From NCBI GenBank assembly GCA_030949985.1, contig JAUZRX010000017.1, forward strand, positions 62,001-126,000: a DNA stretch of 64,000 nucleotides, read 5' to 3'. How positions within the stretch are numbered: the first letter of the stretch is position 1; every line of letters begins with the position of its first letter. The stretch comes from Acidobacteriota bacterium (lineage in GTDB: Bacteria; Acidobacteriota; Polarisedimenticolia; J045). The position numbers and the translations under genes are program-made. This document shows positions 10,795-21,872 of this stretch, piece by piece. The notes below the pieces were generated by a model, which saw nothing but the letters and a program-made list of their open reading frames with translations, made no database searches and was not told where the DNA came from.

Positions 10795-10870
10795 TGGTAG
10801 CGGTGCCCGGACTCGAACCGGGGACACAGCGATTATGAGCCGCTTGCTCTACCGACTGAGCTACACCGCC
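10795..10870 (-). tRNA. tRNA-Met (CAU anticodon, probably elongator)
   Basis: A 76-base cloverleaf with encoded 3' CCA. The 7-bp acceptor stem is GGCGGTG paired with CACCGCT (one G-U pair at the end). The D arm carries AGCTCAGTCGGTAGAGC, the anticodon loop is CTCATAA (anticodon CAT) on stem AGCGG/TCGCT, and the T arm carries GGTTCGAGTCC. The acceptor stem is like that of Bacillus elongator tRNA-Met rather than E. coli tRNA-Ile2, so elongator Met is favoured. Because tilS follows directly and acts on CAU tRNAs, tRNA-Ile2 cannot be fully excluded without comparison to the other CAU tRNAs of the genome. Confidence 0.95.
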
Positions 10871-10939
10871 ACACGCCACGCCCCACCCGCTTCTCGCGCC
10901 CATCGCCGGGGGTGAGGGGGGTGGGGTCGCCAGCGGCAC

Positions 10940-10968
10940 ACTTTACGGGGCGGGGCAGGGAGCGTCAA
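10940..10968 (-). promoter_or_regulatory. Sigma-70 promoter of the tRNA-Met-tilS operon
   Basis: Minus strand: -35 TTGACG (plus-strand 10963-10968), exactly 17 bases of spacer, then -10 TAAAGT (10940-10945). It matches consensus at five of six and four of six positions. The expected start point falls about 60 bases before the tRNA 5' end. It is the best sigma-70 match noticed in the window, and could drive the whole minus-strand series from tRNA-Met onwards. Confidence 0.6.
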
Positions 10969-11142
10969 CTCCGCGACACCCGGTCGGCCAAGGGGCAGAC
11001 AGGGCGGGGGAAAGGACGCAAATTGACCCTGGTTCGTTTCTCCGGTCCAGGAAGTCCGGGGCAAGGGGTGGCGCGCCGCCGAGCGGGCGGCCTCCCGGGT
11101 CGGTCAACCCCTGGCCTTCAGCCGGCGCCTTGCCGCCGGGGG

Positions 11143-11826
11143 GGGCGTTACGTGGCCCTGGAGGTCCGTGATACCGGCGTGGGCATGGACGAGGAAACCT
11201 TGGCCCGGGTCTTCGACCCTTTCTTCTCCACCAAGGCCCTCGGGCGCGGTGCCGGACTCGGCCTGTCGAACGCCTACGGCATCGTGCGCCAGGGCGGCGA
11301 TGACGTGCAGGTCTTCTCCCGGGTCGGCGAGGGGACGACCTCTCGGTTGCTCCTGCCCTTCTGCGCGGAGGCGCTCGAAGTCGCGCCCCGGCGACCGCCG
11401 ACGCCCCGGCACGCCGAGGGGCACACGGTGGTGGTGGAAGACGAGCCCTCGGTGGCAGGGCTGATCGGTTGCGTACTCGAGGCAGGCGACTACCGGGTCG
11501 TGTGCTACCCCGACGGGGCGACGGCGGCGCTCGAGGGCCCGCAGGCACCGGCCTACGACCTGTTGATCCCGGACGTGGTGATGCCGGGGATCACCGGCCC
11601 GGAACTCGCCCGACGGTTCGGCGCCAGGCTGGCCGGCCGTCGCGTCCTGTTCCTGTCGGGTTGTGCGGACCCTGCGCGGATCGCTCACGGCTTCGAGGCC
11701 GGCCGTGTACCCCTGTTGCGCAAGCCCTTCTCCGCGGCCGCCCGGCTCGAGGCGGTCCATCGCGTGCTCTGCGGGAAGATCCTCGCATCACGCGCTTCCG
11801 ACCTGTTGGGATCGGTCGACTCTGTC
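11143..11826 (+). pseudogene. Truncated hybrid histidine kinase (HATPase remnant plus receiver)
   Basis: The reading frame holds the C-terminal half of a histidine-kinase ATPase domain: DTGVGMD (G1 box), FDPFFSTK (F box), GAGLGLS (G2 box). A receiver domain follows, with VVVEDEPS, phosphoacceptor Asp in PDVVMPG, and LRKPF lysine. The H box, the dimerisation domain, any sensor domain and the N box of the ATPase are missing: the recognisable sequence begins right before the G1 box. What precedes it is Arg/Gly-rich and resembles nothing. The frame also runs about 80 bases into the convergent end of recQ. It is most likely the 3' remnant of a hybrid kinase whose 5' part was deleted. No intact partner is next to it, although a response-regulator gene lies on the far side of recQ. 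Confidence 0.7.
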
Positions 11827-11827
11827 T

Positions 11828-13882
11828 TCAGGGGGCCGGCGCGCCGCGGATCAGATCCAGCAGGGCCGGGCCGAAGCGCTCGGCCTTGGTCGGGCCGATA
11901 CCCTTGACCGCCAGCAACTCGGCCGCGGTGCGGGGGCGGGTGCAGGCCAGGGCGTCGAGTGTGCTGTCGTGGAGGATCCTGTAGGCGGGGATTCCGCGGC
12001 GGCGGGCTTCCTCCGCCCGCCAGGCCCGCAGGGCTTCCGCCAGCGGGGAGGCGCCGGCTCTTCGCCGCCGGCGGTCTTTCCGCCCGGGCTCGCGGGGCGG
12101 ACCGGTGGCGGCGGCCGCCTGCCCGGACGGCAGGGCCAGCTCCGGTCGCCGGACGCCCCTCATCACCTCGGCGCCGATCTCCGTCAGGGCCAGCACGAAC
12201 TGTCCCGGCCGGCCACCTTCCAGGGTGCGTCGTTCGATCAGCCCCGCATCGGCCAGGACACCGAGTAGTTTCTGGGCCTCGTCGACGCTCAACTCCGCCA
12301 GGCGTCCGTAGGTCGGCAGGCGATCGAGGCGCCGGACCAACAACTCCCTCGAGCGGCTGCCGGTGAGCATCTGGGCGATGCGCCGGGCGCCGAAGCGGCC
12401 CTCGAGGCGGGCCACCCCCGACAGGGCGACGCGCACCCGTCGATACTCCTCGTCGTCGAGGGGGCGGCCCCGGTGCCGGTGCCAGCCCAGGCAGTTGTCG
12501 CAGGTGCCGCACTGAAGGGCTCGACCGCCCTGGGCCGAGCCGGCGAAGTAGTCGTAGATGAACTGGGAGCGGCAGCCGGGGGAGAGGGCGTAGCGGATCA
12601 TCGCCTCGAGACGCTCCCGGTCGCGTTCGGCCTTGGCTTGCTGGATGTCCAGGTCGAGGGGCAGGGGGCCATGGCCCGGCCGCACCCCGGCCAGATCGGC
12701 GGCCTGGCGCAGCAGGCGTACGGCGGTCTCCACCCCCGCCTCGTCGGCGCCCGGGAAGGCGGAGGGGGGCAGCTCGTCGTCCACTGTCGCCAGGTCGGCC
12801 CAGACCCGGCGGAAGAGGGCCGGGGAGGGGTTGGAAAGGGCGATGAAGAATTCCTGGGTCCGTACGTCGGCCCCGGAGTAGAGCAGCAGGCAGAGGGATG
12901 GTTTGCCGTCCCGGCCTGCCCGGCCCGCTTCCTGGTAGTAGGCCTCGACGCTGCCCGGCACCTCGACGTGGACCACGAAGCGGATGTCGGCTTTGTCGAT
13001 GCCCATGCCGAAGGCGTTGGTCGCGGCGATCACCTCGAGCTCGCCGCCGGTGAAGGCTTCCTGAATGGCGTGACGCCGGGCGTCGGGCAGGCCGCCGTGA
13101 TAGCAGTCGGCGCGCAGGCCCTGGGCGGTCAGCCACTGGGCCCAGCGTTCGGTGCTGCGGCGGGTCGCCGCGTAGATCAGCCCCGGCGTGCCGCACTCCC
13201 GCAGCACCCTCGAGACCACCACCTGCTTGTCGACCGTCCGTCCCACGCGCTCGACCCCGAGAGTCAGGTTGGGGCGCTCGAAGCCGGTGACCAACTCCAG
13301 GGGATCGCGGAGGGAGAGCTGGTCGATGATGTCCCGGCGGGTGCCGGGTGTGGCGGTGGCCGTGAAGGCCGAGACCGGAACGCCCAGGCGTTTTTTGAGG
13401 GGGCCCAGGCGCCGGTAGTCCGGCCTGAAGTCGTGGCCCCACTGGCTGATGCAGTGGGCCTCGTCCACGACCAGCCGGGCGACCCGGCAGCGGTCGAGCA
13501 GGGCGAGGAAGCCCTCGCTGGCCAGTCTTTCAGGAGCCACGTAGAGCAGGTTCAGCGCGCCCTCGGCCAGGGCCCGCCGCACGTCTCGCCGGGCCTCCCC
13601 CCCCTGGCCGGAATGGATCGCGGCGGCCGCGATGCCGGCGCCCGCCAGAGCGTCGACCTGGTCCTTCATCAGGGCGATCAGGGGCGAGACGACGAGAGTG
13701 ACGCCATCGAGCAGGGCGGCGGGCAGTTGGTAGCACAGGGACTTGCCGGCCCCGGTGGGCATCACGGCCACCAGGTCCCGGCCGGCAAGAATCGCCGCCG
13801 CGGCCTCCCGCTGGCCGGGGCGGAAGGAGGCATGTCCGAAATGCCGATCCAGGCCGGCCGCGAGACGATCCCATGGCTCCAT
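11828..13882 (-). CDS. recQ: ATP-dependent DNA helicase RecQ
   Basis: 684 residues, a 3'-to-5' DNA helicase of recombination and repair. Walker A PTGAGKS is at 42-48, the DEAH box ([23 protein letters not shown] region, written here only as [15 protein letters not shown]) is at about 138-152, and the helicase C domain has the arginine-finger region [10 protein letters not shown]. The RecQ zinc cluster (C-x16/17-C-x2-C-x2-C type, ending CGTCDNC) and winged helix follow. An HRDC domain (about residues 605-675, with [16 protein letters not shown]) closes the protein. There is a short Arg/Lys-rich linker (RKDRRRRR) before the HRDC domain. It is transcribed divergently from the response regulator at 13977; the tail overlaps the kinase remnant. 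Confidence 0.96.
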   Translation of the reverse strand: MEPWDRLAAGLDRHFGHASFRPGQREAAAAILAGRDLVAVMPTGAGKSLCYQLPAALLDGVTLVVSPLIALMKDQVDALAGAGIAAAAIHSGQGGEARRDVRRALAEGALNLLYVAPERLASEGFLALLDRCRVARLVVDEAHCISQWGHDFRPDYRRLGPLKKRLGVPVSAFTATATPGTRRDIIDQLSLRDPLELVTGFERPNLTLGVERVGRTVDKQVVVSRVLRECGTPGLIYAATRRSTERWAQWLTAQGLRADCYHGGLPDARRHAIQEAFTGGELEVIAATNAFGMGIDKADIRFVVHVEVPGSVEAYYQEAGRAGRDGKPSLCLLLYSGADVRTQEFFIALSNPSPALFRRVWADLATVDDELPPSAFPGADEAGVETAVRLLRQAADLAGVRPGHGPLPLDLDIQQAKAERDRERLEAMIRYALSPGCRSQFIYDYFAGSAQGGRALQCGTCDNCLGWHRHRGRPLDDEEYRRVRVALSGVARLEGRFGARRIAQMLTGSRSRELLVRRLDRLPTYGRLAELSVDEAQKLLGVLADAGLIERRTLEGGRPGQFVLALTEIGAEVMRGVRRPELALPSGQAAAATGPPREPGRKDRRRRRAGASPLAEALRAWRAEEARRRGIPAYRILHDSTLDALACTRPRTAAELLAVKGIGPTKAERFGPALLDLIRGAPAP

Positions 13883-13976
13883 GTCGGGAGTCTATCGCAG
13901 ACGGGGGAAGGCGCCGACGGCGTCGCCGGGGGGAGTCCCGGGCGGTAGAATCGGGGCTTGCCCGTCTGGAGGATCC

Positions 13977-16153
<2,177 letters not shown>

Positions 16154-16177
16154 TCGAGAAAGCTTTCCGCCGACCGA

Positions 16178-16210
16178 CAGGGGACGCCTTGCGGCGTCCC
16201 CTGTTGTTTG
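16178..16210 (+). terminator. Intrinsic terminator of gdhA
   Basis: Perfect 11-bp stem CAGGGGACGCC / GGCGTCCCCTG with a TTGC loop, then TTGTTTG. It lies 25 bases after the gdhA stop. Confidence 0.8.
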
Positions 16211-16264
16211 CGGCTGCTACAATTCCGGCGGGCCGGTTCTTCCCACGGCGCCGGAAGGGAAACC

Positions 16265-19219
16265 ATGGAAGCCACGCCGAAGACGACCTTGCCGCCACGG
16301 ATGCGAAGACTCGAGAGCCTCCAGGAGTTGATGCCCCGGCGGATTCAAAACATCCTTCTGGTCTCGAGCCTCTACGATTCGTTCATCCTCGAGCGGGATG
16401 GTCAGCTCACCGAACTCTTCCTCAGCGAATTCCTCGATCTCAACCTGCGGCACACTCCGGGGCTCCGGCATGTCTCGAGTGGTCGTGAGGCCCTGCAGGC
16501 CCTGGAGGAGGGACGCTTCAACCTGGTGATCACCTCGCTCAACGTCATCGATATGAACGCCCTCGAGCTGGCTCGCGAGGTCAAGGCGCGCACCGAGGAC
16601 GTGCCGGTGATTCTGCTCGGCTACGACAGCCGTGAACTGAAAGACTTCGTCAGTCGTCACGACGTCTCCGACATCGAACGGGTCTTCCTCTACCAGGGAG
16701 ACGTGCGGATCTTCCTGGCCATCGTCAAGTACATGGAAGACCGTCTCAACCTCGAGCACGATACGGCGGCCGGTGTGCAGGTCGTGATCCTGATCGAGGA
16801 TTCGATTCGCTACTACTCTTCGTTCCTGCCGCTGATCTACGCCGAACTCTTCCGCCATTCTCACAGCGTGATCTCCGAGGGGGTCAACCTGACCCACAAG
16901 ATCCTGCGCATGCGGGCGCGGCCGAAGATTCTGCTTTGCAGCAGTTTCGAGGAGGCCTGGGAGTACTTCTCGCGCTACAACGAAGTGATCCTCGGGGTGA
17001 TCTCGGACATCGAGTTCCCTCATTGGGGTCGATTGCAACCCGATGCCGGGGTCGAGTTCGCCCGCAAGGTGCGCGAAGCGTGGCCGGACATTCCCGTGCT
17101 CTTGCAGTCTTCACGGCCGGAGAACCGGGTGCTGGCGGAGCAGGCCGGCACCTGTTTCGTACTCAAGGACTCGCCCACGCTGCTCAACGACCTGCGGGAG
17201 TTCATGGTCGACAACTTCGCCTTCGGCGATTTCGTCTTCCGTCTGCCCGACGGCACAGAGGTGGACCGGGCTCACAACCTGCGCTCTCTGCTGGAGAAAC
17301 TGCGCACGGTGCCGGTCGAGTGCATCGGCTACCACGGTGAGCGCAACCACTTTTCCAACTGGCTCAAGGCGCGCACGGAATTCGCGCTGGCCGAAAAGCT
17401 GCGTCCCCGGAAGGTCTCCGATTTCGAGACCCTCGAAGACATCCGGACCAACTTGATCGAGGCCATCGAGGAGTACCGCCGGGAGCGGCAGAGCGGCGTG
17501 ATCTCCGACTACGATCCCGACAGTTTCGATGCGCAGCATGGTTTCGCCCGGATCGGCGGCGGCTCGCTGGGCGGCAAGGCGCGGGGCCTGGCCTTCGTGC
17601 GCTACCTGCTCTACAACTACCCCGTCGACCGCCTTTTCGACGGCGTCGTGATTTCCGTACCGCCGGCGGTGGTGCTGGGTACCGACGTCTTCGATCGTTT
17701 TCTCGACGAGAACGACCTGCGGGACTTCGCCCTCCACTGCGACGACGACCACGCGTTGACCGAGCGCTTTCACGCCGCTTCTTTTCCGGAAGACGTGCGG
17801 CAGGACCTGGCCGCGTTTCTCGCAAGCGTGACCACGCCCCTTGCGGTGCGTTCGTCGAGCCTGCTCGAAGATTCTCAGTACCAGCCTTTCACCGGCGTCT
17901 ATGAAACCTACATGCTTCCCAACGTCGAGGCGGATCCCGGCATTCGACTCGAGCGGCTGATCGCGGCGATCAAGCAGGTCTATCTCTCCACGTTCTCCTC
18001 CCAGGCCAAGGCCTACATGCGCGCCACGCCCTACCGCCTGGAAGAGGAGAAGATGGCGGTGATCGTGATGAAGGTCGTCGGTGAGCGTCACGGCGGGCGC
18101 TTCTACCCCGACTTCTCCGGTGTGGCCCGGTCCTACAACTTCTACCCCACGCCGCCTCTCGCCGCGGACGACGGCGTGGCGTCGGTGGCCCTGGGCATGG
18201 GGCGCATGGTGGTCGAGGGGGGCGCGGCCCTGCAGTTTTCTCCGCGCTTCCCCCGCCACGTGCTGCAACTCTCCTCGGCTCGCGACATGCTCGCCGGTTG
18301 CCAGCGCACCTTCTGGGCTCTCTCGCTCGAGGAAGAGACCGGCGCCTGCGCCTTCCGCGAGAAGGAATATGGTCTCGACGCGGCGGAGGAGGACGGCACC
18401 CTGGGCCGCCTGGGCTCGGTCTACTCACCGGAGAACGACGCGATCTACGACGGTATCTCCCGTCCGGGCGTGCGGCTGGTCAGTTTTGCCCCGGTGCTCA
18501 AGCACGGGGTCTTTCCCCTGGCGCAGATTCTCGAGATCCTGCTCGAGTTGGGAAGCTGGGGCATGAACTCTCCGGTGGAGATCGAGTTCGCCGTCAATCT
18601 CTCGGTTCCCCGGGGCGCTCCCCAGCAATTCGCCATGCTGCAGATGCGGCCCCTGGCCCTGGCCCGCGAGACCGAGGCCCTCGAGTTGGGGGACCCGTCC
18701 CCCGAGTCCCTGGTCTGCCGCAGCGACAACGTGCTGGGCAACGGCCGCTTCCGGGTCTTCGACCTGCTGGTGGTGGATGCCAACACCTATCGCCGGGAGG
18801 AGAGCCGGGCGGTGGCCGAGGCGGTGGCGCGGATGAACACCCGCCTGGTGGGGGAGGGGCGCTCCTATGTGCTGATCGGCGTGGGGCGGTGGGGCTCGAA
18901 GGACCCCTGGCTGGGCATCCCGGTCACCTGGGACCAGATTTCCGGGGCGCGAACCATTGTCGAGGCGAGCTTTCGGGACTTCCAGGTCGCCCCTTCCCAG
19001 GGGACCCACTTCTTTCAGAACCTGACTTCCTTCAACGTCGGTTACTTCACGGTCAACCAGGGCGGCGTCTCCTTCGTGGACTGGGACTGGCTCGCCCGGC
19101 AGAAGGCCGTGGTGGAAGAGGGGCCGGTAAGACTGCTGTCTTTCGACCAACCCCTGGTGGTCAAGATGAACGGCCGCCGGGGAGAGGGGTTGATCTCCCG
19201 GCCCGGCCAGGGCGACTAA
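16265..19219 (+). CDS. Receiver-receiver-PEP/pyruvate-binding (PPDK_N) fusion protein
   Basis: 984 residues, cytoplasmic (no signal or membrane span). Three parts are visible. Residues ~28-165 are a receiver-like fold in which the phosphoacceptor aspartate is replaced (Ser91 in VITSLNVIDMNALEL), so probably a pseudo-receiver. Residues ~170-315 are a second receiver with Asp248 (VISDIEFP) and Lys301 (FVLKDSP). From ~425 comes an ATP-grasp domain like the N-terminus of PEP synthase/pyruvate phosphate dikinase: GGGSLGGKARG at 431-441, LAVRSSSLLEDSQ, FTGVYETYMLPN and a QMRPL end motif. The phosphohistidine swivel domain and PEP-binding barrel of true PPDK/PpsA are absent. It may be a phosphorylation-controlled ATP-dependent phosphotransferase; its substrate is unknown. 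Start ATG 16265 follows GGAAGGGAAACC. Confidence 0.8.
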   Translation: MEATPKTTLPPRMRRLESLQELMPRRIQNILLVSSLYDSFILERDGQLTELFLSEFLDLNLRHTPGLRHVSSGREALQALEEGRFNLVITSLNVIDMNALELAREVKARTEDVPVILLGYDSRELKDFVSRHDVSDIERVFLYQGDVRIFLAIVKYMEDRLNLEHDTAAGVQVVILIEDSIRYYSSFLPLIYAELFRHSHSVISEGVNLTHKILRMRARPKILLCSSFEEAWEYFSRYNEVILGVISDIEFPHWGRLQPDAGVEFARKVREAWPDIPVLLQSSRPENRVLAEQAGTCFVLKDSPTLLNDLREFMVDNFAFGDFVFRLPDGTEVDRAHNLRSLLEKLRTVPVECIGYHGERNHFSNWLKARTEFALAEKLRPRKVSDFETLEDIRTNLIEAIEEYRRERQSGVISDYDPDSFDAQHGFARIGGGSLGGKARGLAFVRYLLYNYPVDRLFDGVVISVPPAVVLGTDVFDRFLDENDLRDFALHCDDDHALTERFHAASFPEDVRQDLAAFLASVTTPLAVRSSSLLEDSQYQPFTGVYETYMLPNVEADPGIRLERLIAAIKQVYLSTFSSQAKAYMRATPYRLEEEKMAVIVMKVVGERHGGRFYPDFSGVARSYNFYPTPPLAADDGVASVALGMGRMVVEGGAALQFSPRFPRHVLQLSSARDMLAGCQRTFWALSLEEETGACAFREKEYGLDAAEEDGTLGRLGSVYSPENDAIYDGISRPGVRLVSFAPVLKHGVFPLAQILEILLELGSWGMNSPVEIEFAVNLSVPRGAPQQFAMLQMRPLALARETEALELGDPSPESLVCRSDNVLGNGRFRVFDLLVVDANTYRREESRAVAEAVARMNTRLVGEGRSYVLIGVGRWGSKDPWLGIPVTWDQISGARTIVEASFRDFQVAPSQGTHFFQNLTSFNVGYFTVNQGGVSFVDWDWLARQKAVVEEGPVRLLSFDQPLVVKMNGRRGEGLISRPGQGD

Positions 19220-19252
19220 CCGAAGGCATTGACAGCTTATTTTACCGGGGAG

Positions 19253-19281
19253 TGGATCTCCCTCAGGGTGTAGCTTACTAT
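19253..19281 (+). promoter_or_regulatory. Possible promoter of the multiheme cytochrome gene
   Basis: TACTAT (19276-19281) is four of six to the -10 consensus, with TGGATC exactly 17 bases upstream as a partial -35. A perfect TTGACA also occurs at 19229-19234 but has no -10 at the right distance. This 105-base gap is the only non-coding DNA before the cytochrome gene. Confidence 0.3.
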
Positions 19282-19324
19282 TAAGTCAAACTCGGCTCGC
19301 GATGGCCACTCCGGAGGCGACCCC

Positions 19325-21835
19325 GTGGGAACGAAAAGCTTTTCTCTGTCGGCCAGGTGGACCTTGGTCTGCGTCTCGATCACGGTTGCCTGCATCGCGG
19401 GAGGGGTCGTCCGGGCCGACCATGACGAGTGCCTGGCCTGTCACGAAGACAGCGGGTTGACCCGGGACGATGGGCGGTCGGTCTACGTCGACGCCGGGCA
19501 CTTCGAACAAAGCATCCACGCGGGCATGGAGTGCCTCGACTGCCACGACCAGGGTGCCGACTACGACGATCTGCCTCACTTCGCCGTCTATCGTCCGGTG
19601 GACTGTTCGAGCTGTCACGACGATGCGGTGAGGACCTTCGAGGGCAGCGTTCACGGTCGTGCGGTGGGGAGGGGCAAGCCCGGTGCGCCGGGCTGCGTGG
19701 ACTGCCATGGCGCCGGTGGCGATGCGCACTACCTGCAGCCCCTGGATCCGCGGTCGGTGGAGCGGACCTGCCGGCGTTGCCACCAGGACCAGGCCGAGCG
19801 TTTCGACGGCAGCATCCACCGGCAGGCCCTGGCCGCGGGGCAGAACGCTCCGGGCTGCATCACCTGTCACCCGGTACACGCTTCCCAGGCGCCTCCGTCG
19901 GCGGGCGCGGTCGGCCGGCTTTGCGAGGCCTGCCACCAGGGAGCGATGGACGAACTGACGGCCAGCGGTCATCTCGGCCCCCTTCCCGCCGGGGGCGTGA
20001 TCTCCTGTTCCTCGTGCCATGACGTGCATGGCGTGGTCAAGCCGACCCTCGACCAGGGCACCCTCGAGGCCTGCAGCCAATGCCACCCCAGCTACGACCG
20101 GCTCTTCGAGGGGTCGGTGCACGAGGCGATCTTCGCCTCGGGAGAGATGAACTGCCTGTCCTGCCACCGGGCGCACCAGGTCAAGGGGCCCCGTGAGGCC
20201 ACGGGCTTCGGCTGCGGCCGCTGCCACCAGGAGGCCGAGGCGGCCTACCGCCGCAGCGCCCACCGCCACGCTCACCTGCAGGGCAGCCAGGTGGCGGCCG
20301 AGTGCGGTAGTTGCCACGGCGGCCACCACGTCCTGGCTCCGAGTGATCGGGACAGCCCGGTCAACCACTTCAACATCCCCAAGACCTGCGGTCACTGCCA
20401 CACCGACGAGCCGGTGATCACCGAAGATTACGTTCGCCTGCCGGTGAGCCTGCCCAGCTACCTGCAGTCGATTCACGGCCAGGGTTGGCAGGACGGCGAC
20501 ATGACCGCTGTCTGCACCGACTGCCATGGAAGCCACGAGCTCTACGGTGCGGCCGATCCGGCCAGCACGGTGGCCCGCGAGAACCTGGCCAGGACCTGCG
20601 GCCAGTGCCACGCGGAGATCGCGGCGGTCTACGAGGGATCGGTGCACGGCAAGGCGCTCGCGCACGGGATCGGGGACGCCCCGTCCTGCACCGACTGCCA
20701 CGATGAGCACCTGATCATGCCGGTGGACGACGATTGCTCGGCGGTCAGCCGCTCGCGCCAGGCCACCGAGACTTGCGGGCATTGCCACGAGGACGAGGAG
20801 ATGAACGCCCGCTACGCCCTGGCTCCCAATGTGGTGGGCAGCTATCTCGACAGTTACCACGGCTGGGCGATCAAACGGAATTGCGAGGCGGCGGCCTCCT
20901 GCGAAGATTGCCATACCAGCCACGACATCCGCTCCCCCCTCGACCCCGACTCTTCGGTGCATCCGGACCACGTGGTGGCCACCTGCGGCCGTTGCCACGA
21001 GAACACCAACCCCGAGTTCGCCCGCTCCTACACCCACCTGGAGGCCGGTCGGGCGTGGCGGCCCCACGATTACGTGCGCTGGGTCTACATCTGGCTGATC
21101 GTACTGACCCTCGGTGGGATGGGGCTGCACAACCTGCTGATCTACGTCAAGGAACTCAGGGGGCACTATCGGCAGTACCATGCCCAACCCACCGTAGAGC
21201 GCATGACGCGCTCGGAGGTCCTCCAGCACCTGGTGCTGGCGCTGACCTTCTCGACCCTCGCTCTGACGGGCTTCGCGTTGCGCTTTCCCGATGCCTGGTG
21301 GGCCCAGGCGCTGAGTGCCGCGGGCATGAACGAGGGACTGCGACGCGTCATCCACCGGGTGTCCGCGGGGCTGATGGTGGCCGCTTCCCTGCTGCACATC
21401 GGTTACCTGCTGCTGACCCCGCGGGGCCGGAAGCTGCTGTGGGCGATGCTGCCGCGGCTTTCCGATCTGCGCGAGGCGGTGGGCAACGTCGCCTACTACC
21501 TGGGCCTGCGTCCGAAGCCCCCGGCCTTCGGCTACTTCGATTACACCCAGAAAGCCGAGTACTGGGCCCTGGTATGGGGGACGATCGTGATGAGCGTCAC
21601 CGGCTTCGTGTTGATGTTCCCCGATCTGTCCACCGAGTACGTGCCCGCCTGGGTCGTGCGCGTCTGCGAGACCGTGCACTTCTACGAGGCGATCCTGGCG
21701 GTCGGCGCGATCATCGTCTGGCACCTGTTCTTCACCGTATTCGTCCCCCGCGAATATCCCATGAGCTGGATCTGGATCAGTGGGCGGATGCCCCGCAAGG
21801 ACTTCGAGCACCATCACCCCCGCGGCGACCTGTAG
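19325..21835 (+). CDS. 19-heme cytochrome c fused to a membrane cytochrome b
   Basis: 836 residues with an N-terminal signal (hydrophobic core about residues 13-30). The region from residue ~36 to ~570 contains 19 CXXCH heme c-binding motifs (my count), interspersed with distal-His patterns such as GSVHG and SIHGQ. From ~585 to the end come five membrane spans with histidines spaced like the b561/FdnI-type diheme cytochromes (about His 635, 677, 691, 785, 800). The whole is a single-chain electron conduit: membrane quinol or quinone reaction through hemes b, then a periplasmic heme wire. The terminal donor or acceptor is not evident. GTG start with GGAGGCGACCCC ribosome site. It has no oxidoreductase subunit next to it, unlike formate dehydrogenase or Geobacter Cbc operons. 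Confidence 0.9.
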   Translation: MGTKSFSLSARWTLVCVSITVACIAGGVVRADHDECLACHEDSGLTRDDGRSVYVDAGHFEQSIHAGMECLDCHDQGADYDDLPHFAVYRPVDCSSCHDDAVRTFEGSVHGRAVGRGKPGAPGCVDCHGAGGDAHYLQPLDPRSVERTCRRCHQDQAERFDGSIHRQALAAGQNAPGCITCHPVHASQAPPSAGAVGRLCEACHQGAMDELTASGHLGPLPAGGVISCSSCHDVHGVVKPTLDQGTLEACSQCHPSYDRLFEGSVHEAIFASGEMNCLSCHRAHQVKGPREATGFGCGRCHQEAEAAYRRSAHRHAHLQGSQVAAECGSCHGGHHVLAPSDRDSPVNHFNIPKTCGHCHTDEPVITEDYVRLPVSLPSYLQSIHGQGWQDGDMTAVCTDCHGSHELYGAADPASTVARENLARTCGQCHAEIAAVYEGSVHGKALAHGIGDAPSCTDCHDEHLIMPVDDDCSAVSRSRQATETCGHCHEDEEMNARYALAPNVVGSYLDSYHGWAIKRNCEAAASCEDCHTSHDIRSPLDPDSSVHPDHVVATCGRCHENTNPEFARSYTHLEAGRAWRPHDYVRWVYIWLIVLTLGGMGLHNLLIYVKELRGHYRQYHAQPTVERMTRSEVLQHLVLALTFSTLALTGFALRFPDAWWAQALSAAGMNEGLRRVIHRVSAGLMVAASLLHIGYLLLTPRGRKLLWAMLPRLSDLREAVGNVAYYLGLRPKPPAFGYFDYTQKAEYWALVWGTIVMSVTGFVLMFPDLSTEYVPAWVVRVCETVHFYEAILAVGAIIVWHLFFTVFVPREYPMSWIWISGRMPRKDFEHHHPRGDL

Positions 21836-21872
21836 GGCGCGTTCCGATGGCGTCGCGGGGCGCGGGGCCGGG

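Noticed and set aside
19286-21817. An 843-residue minus-strand open frame opposite the multiheme cytochrome
   Set aside because: It lacks any conserved motif; the plus strand carries 19 heme motifs and membrane spans. Antisense shadow of a GC-rich gene.
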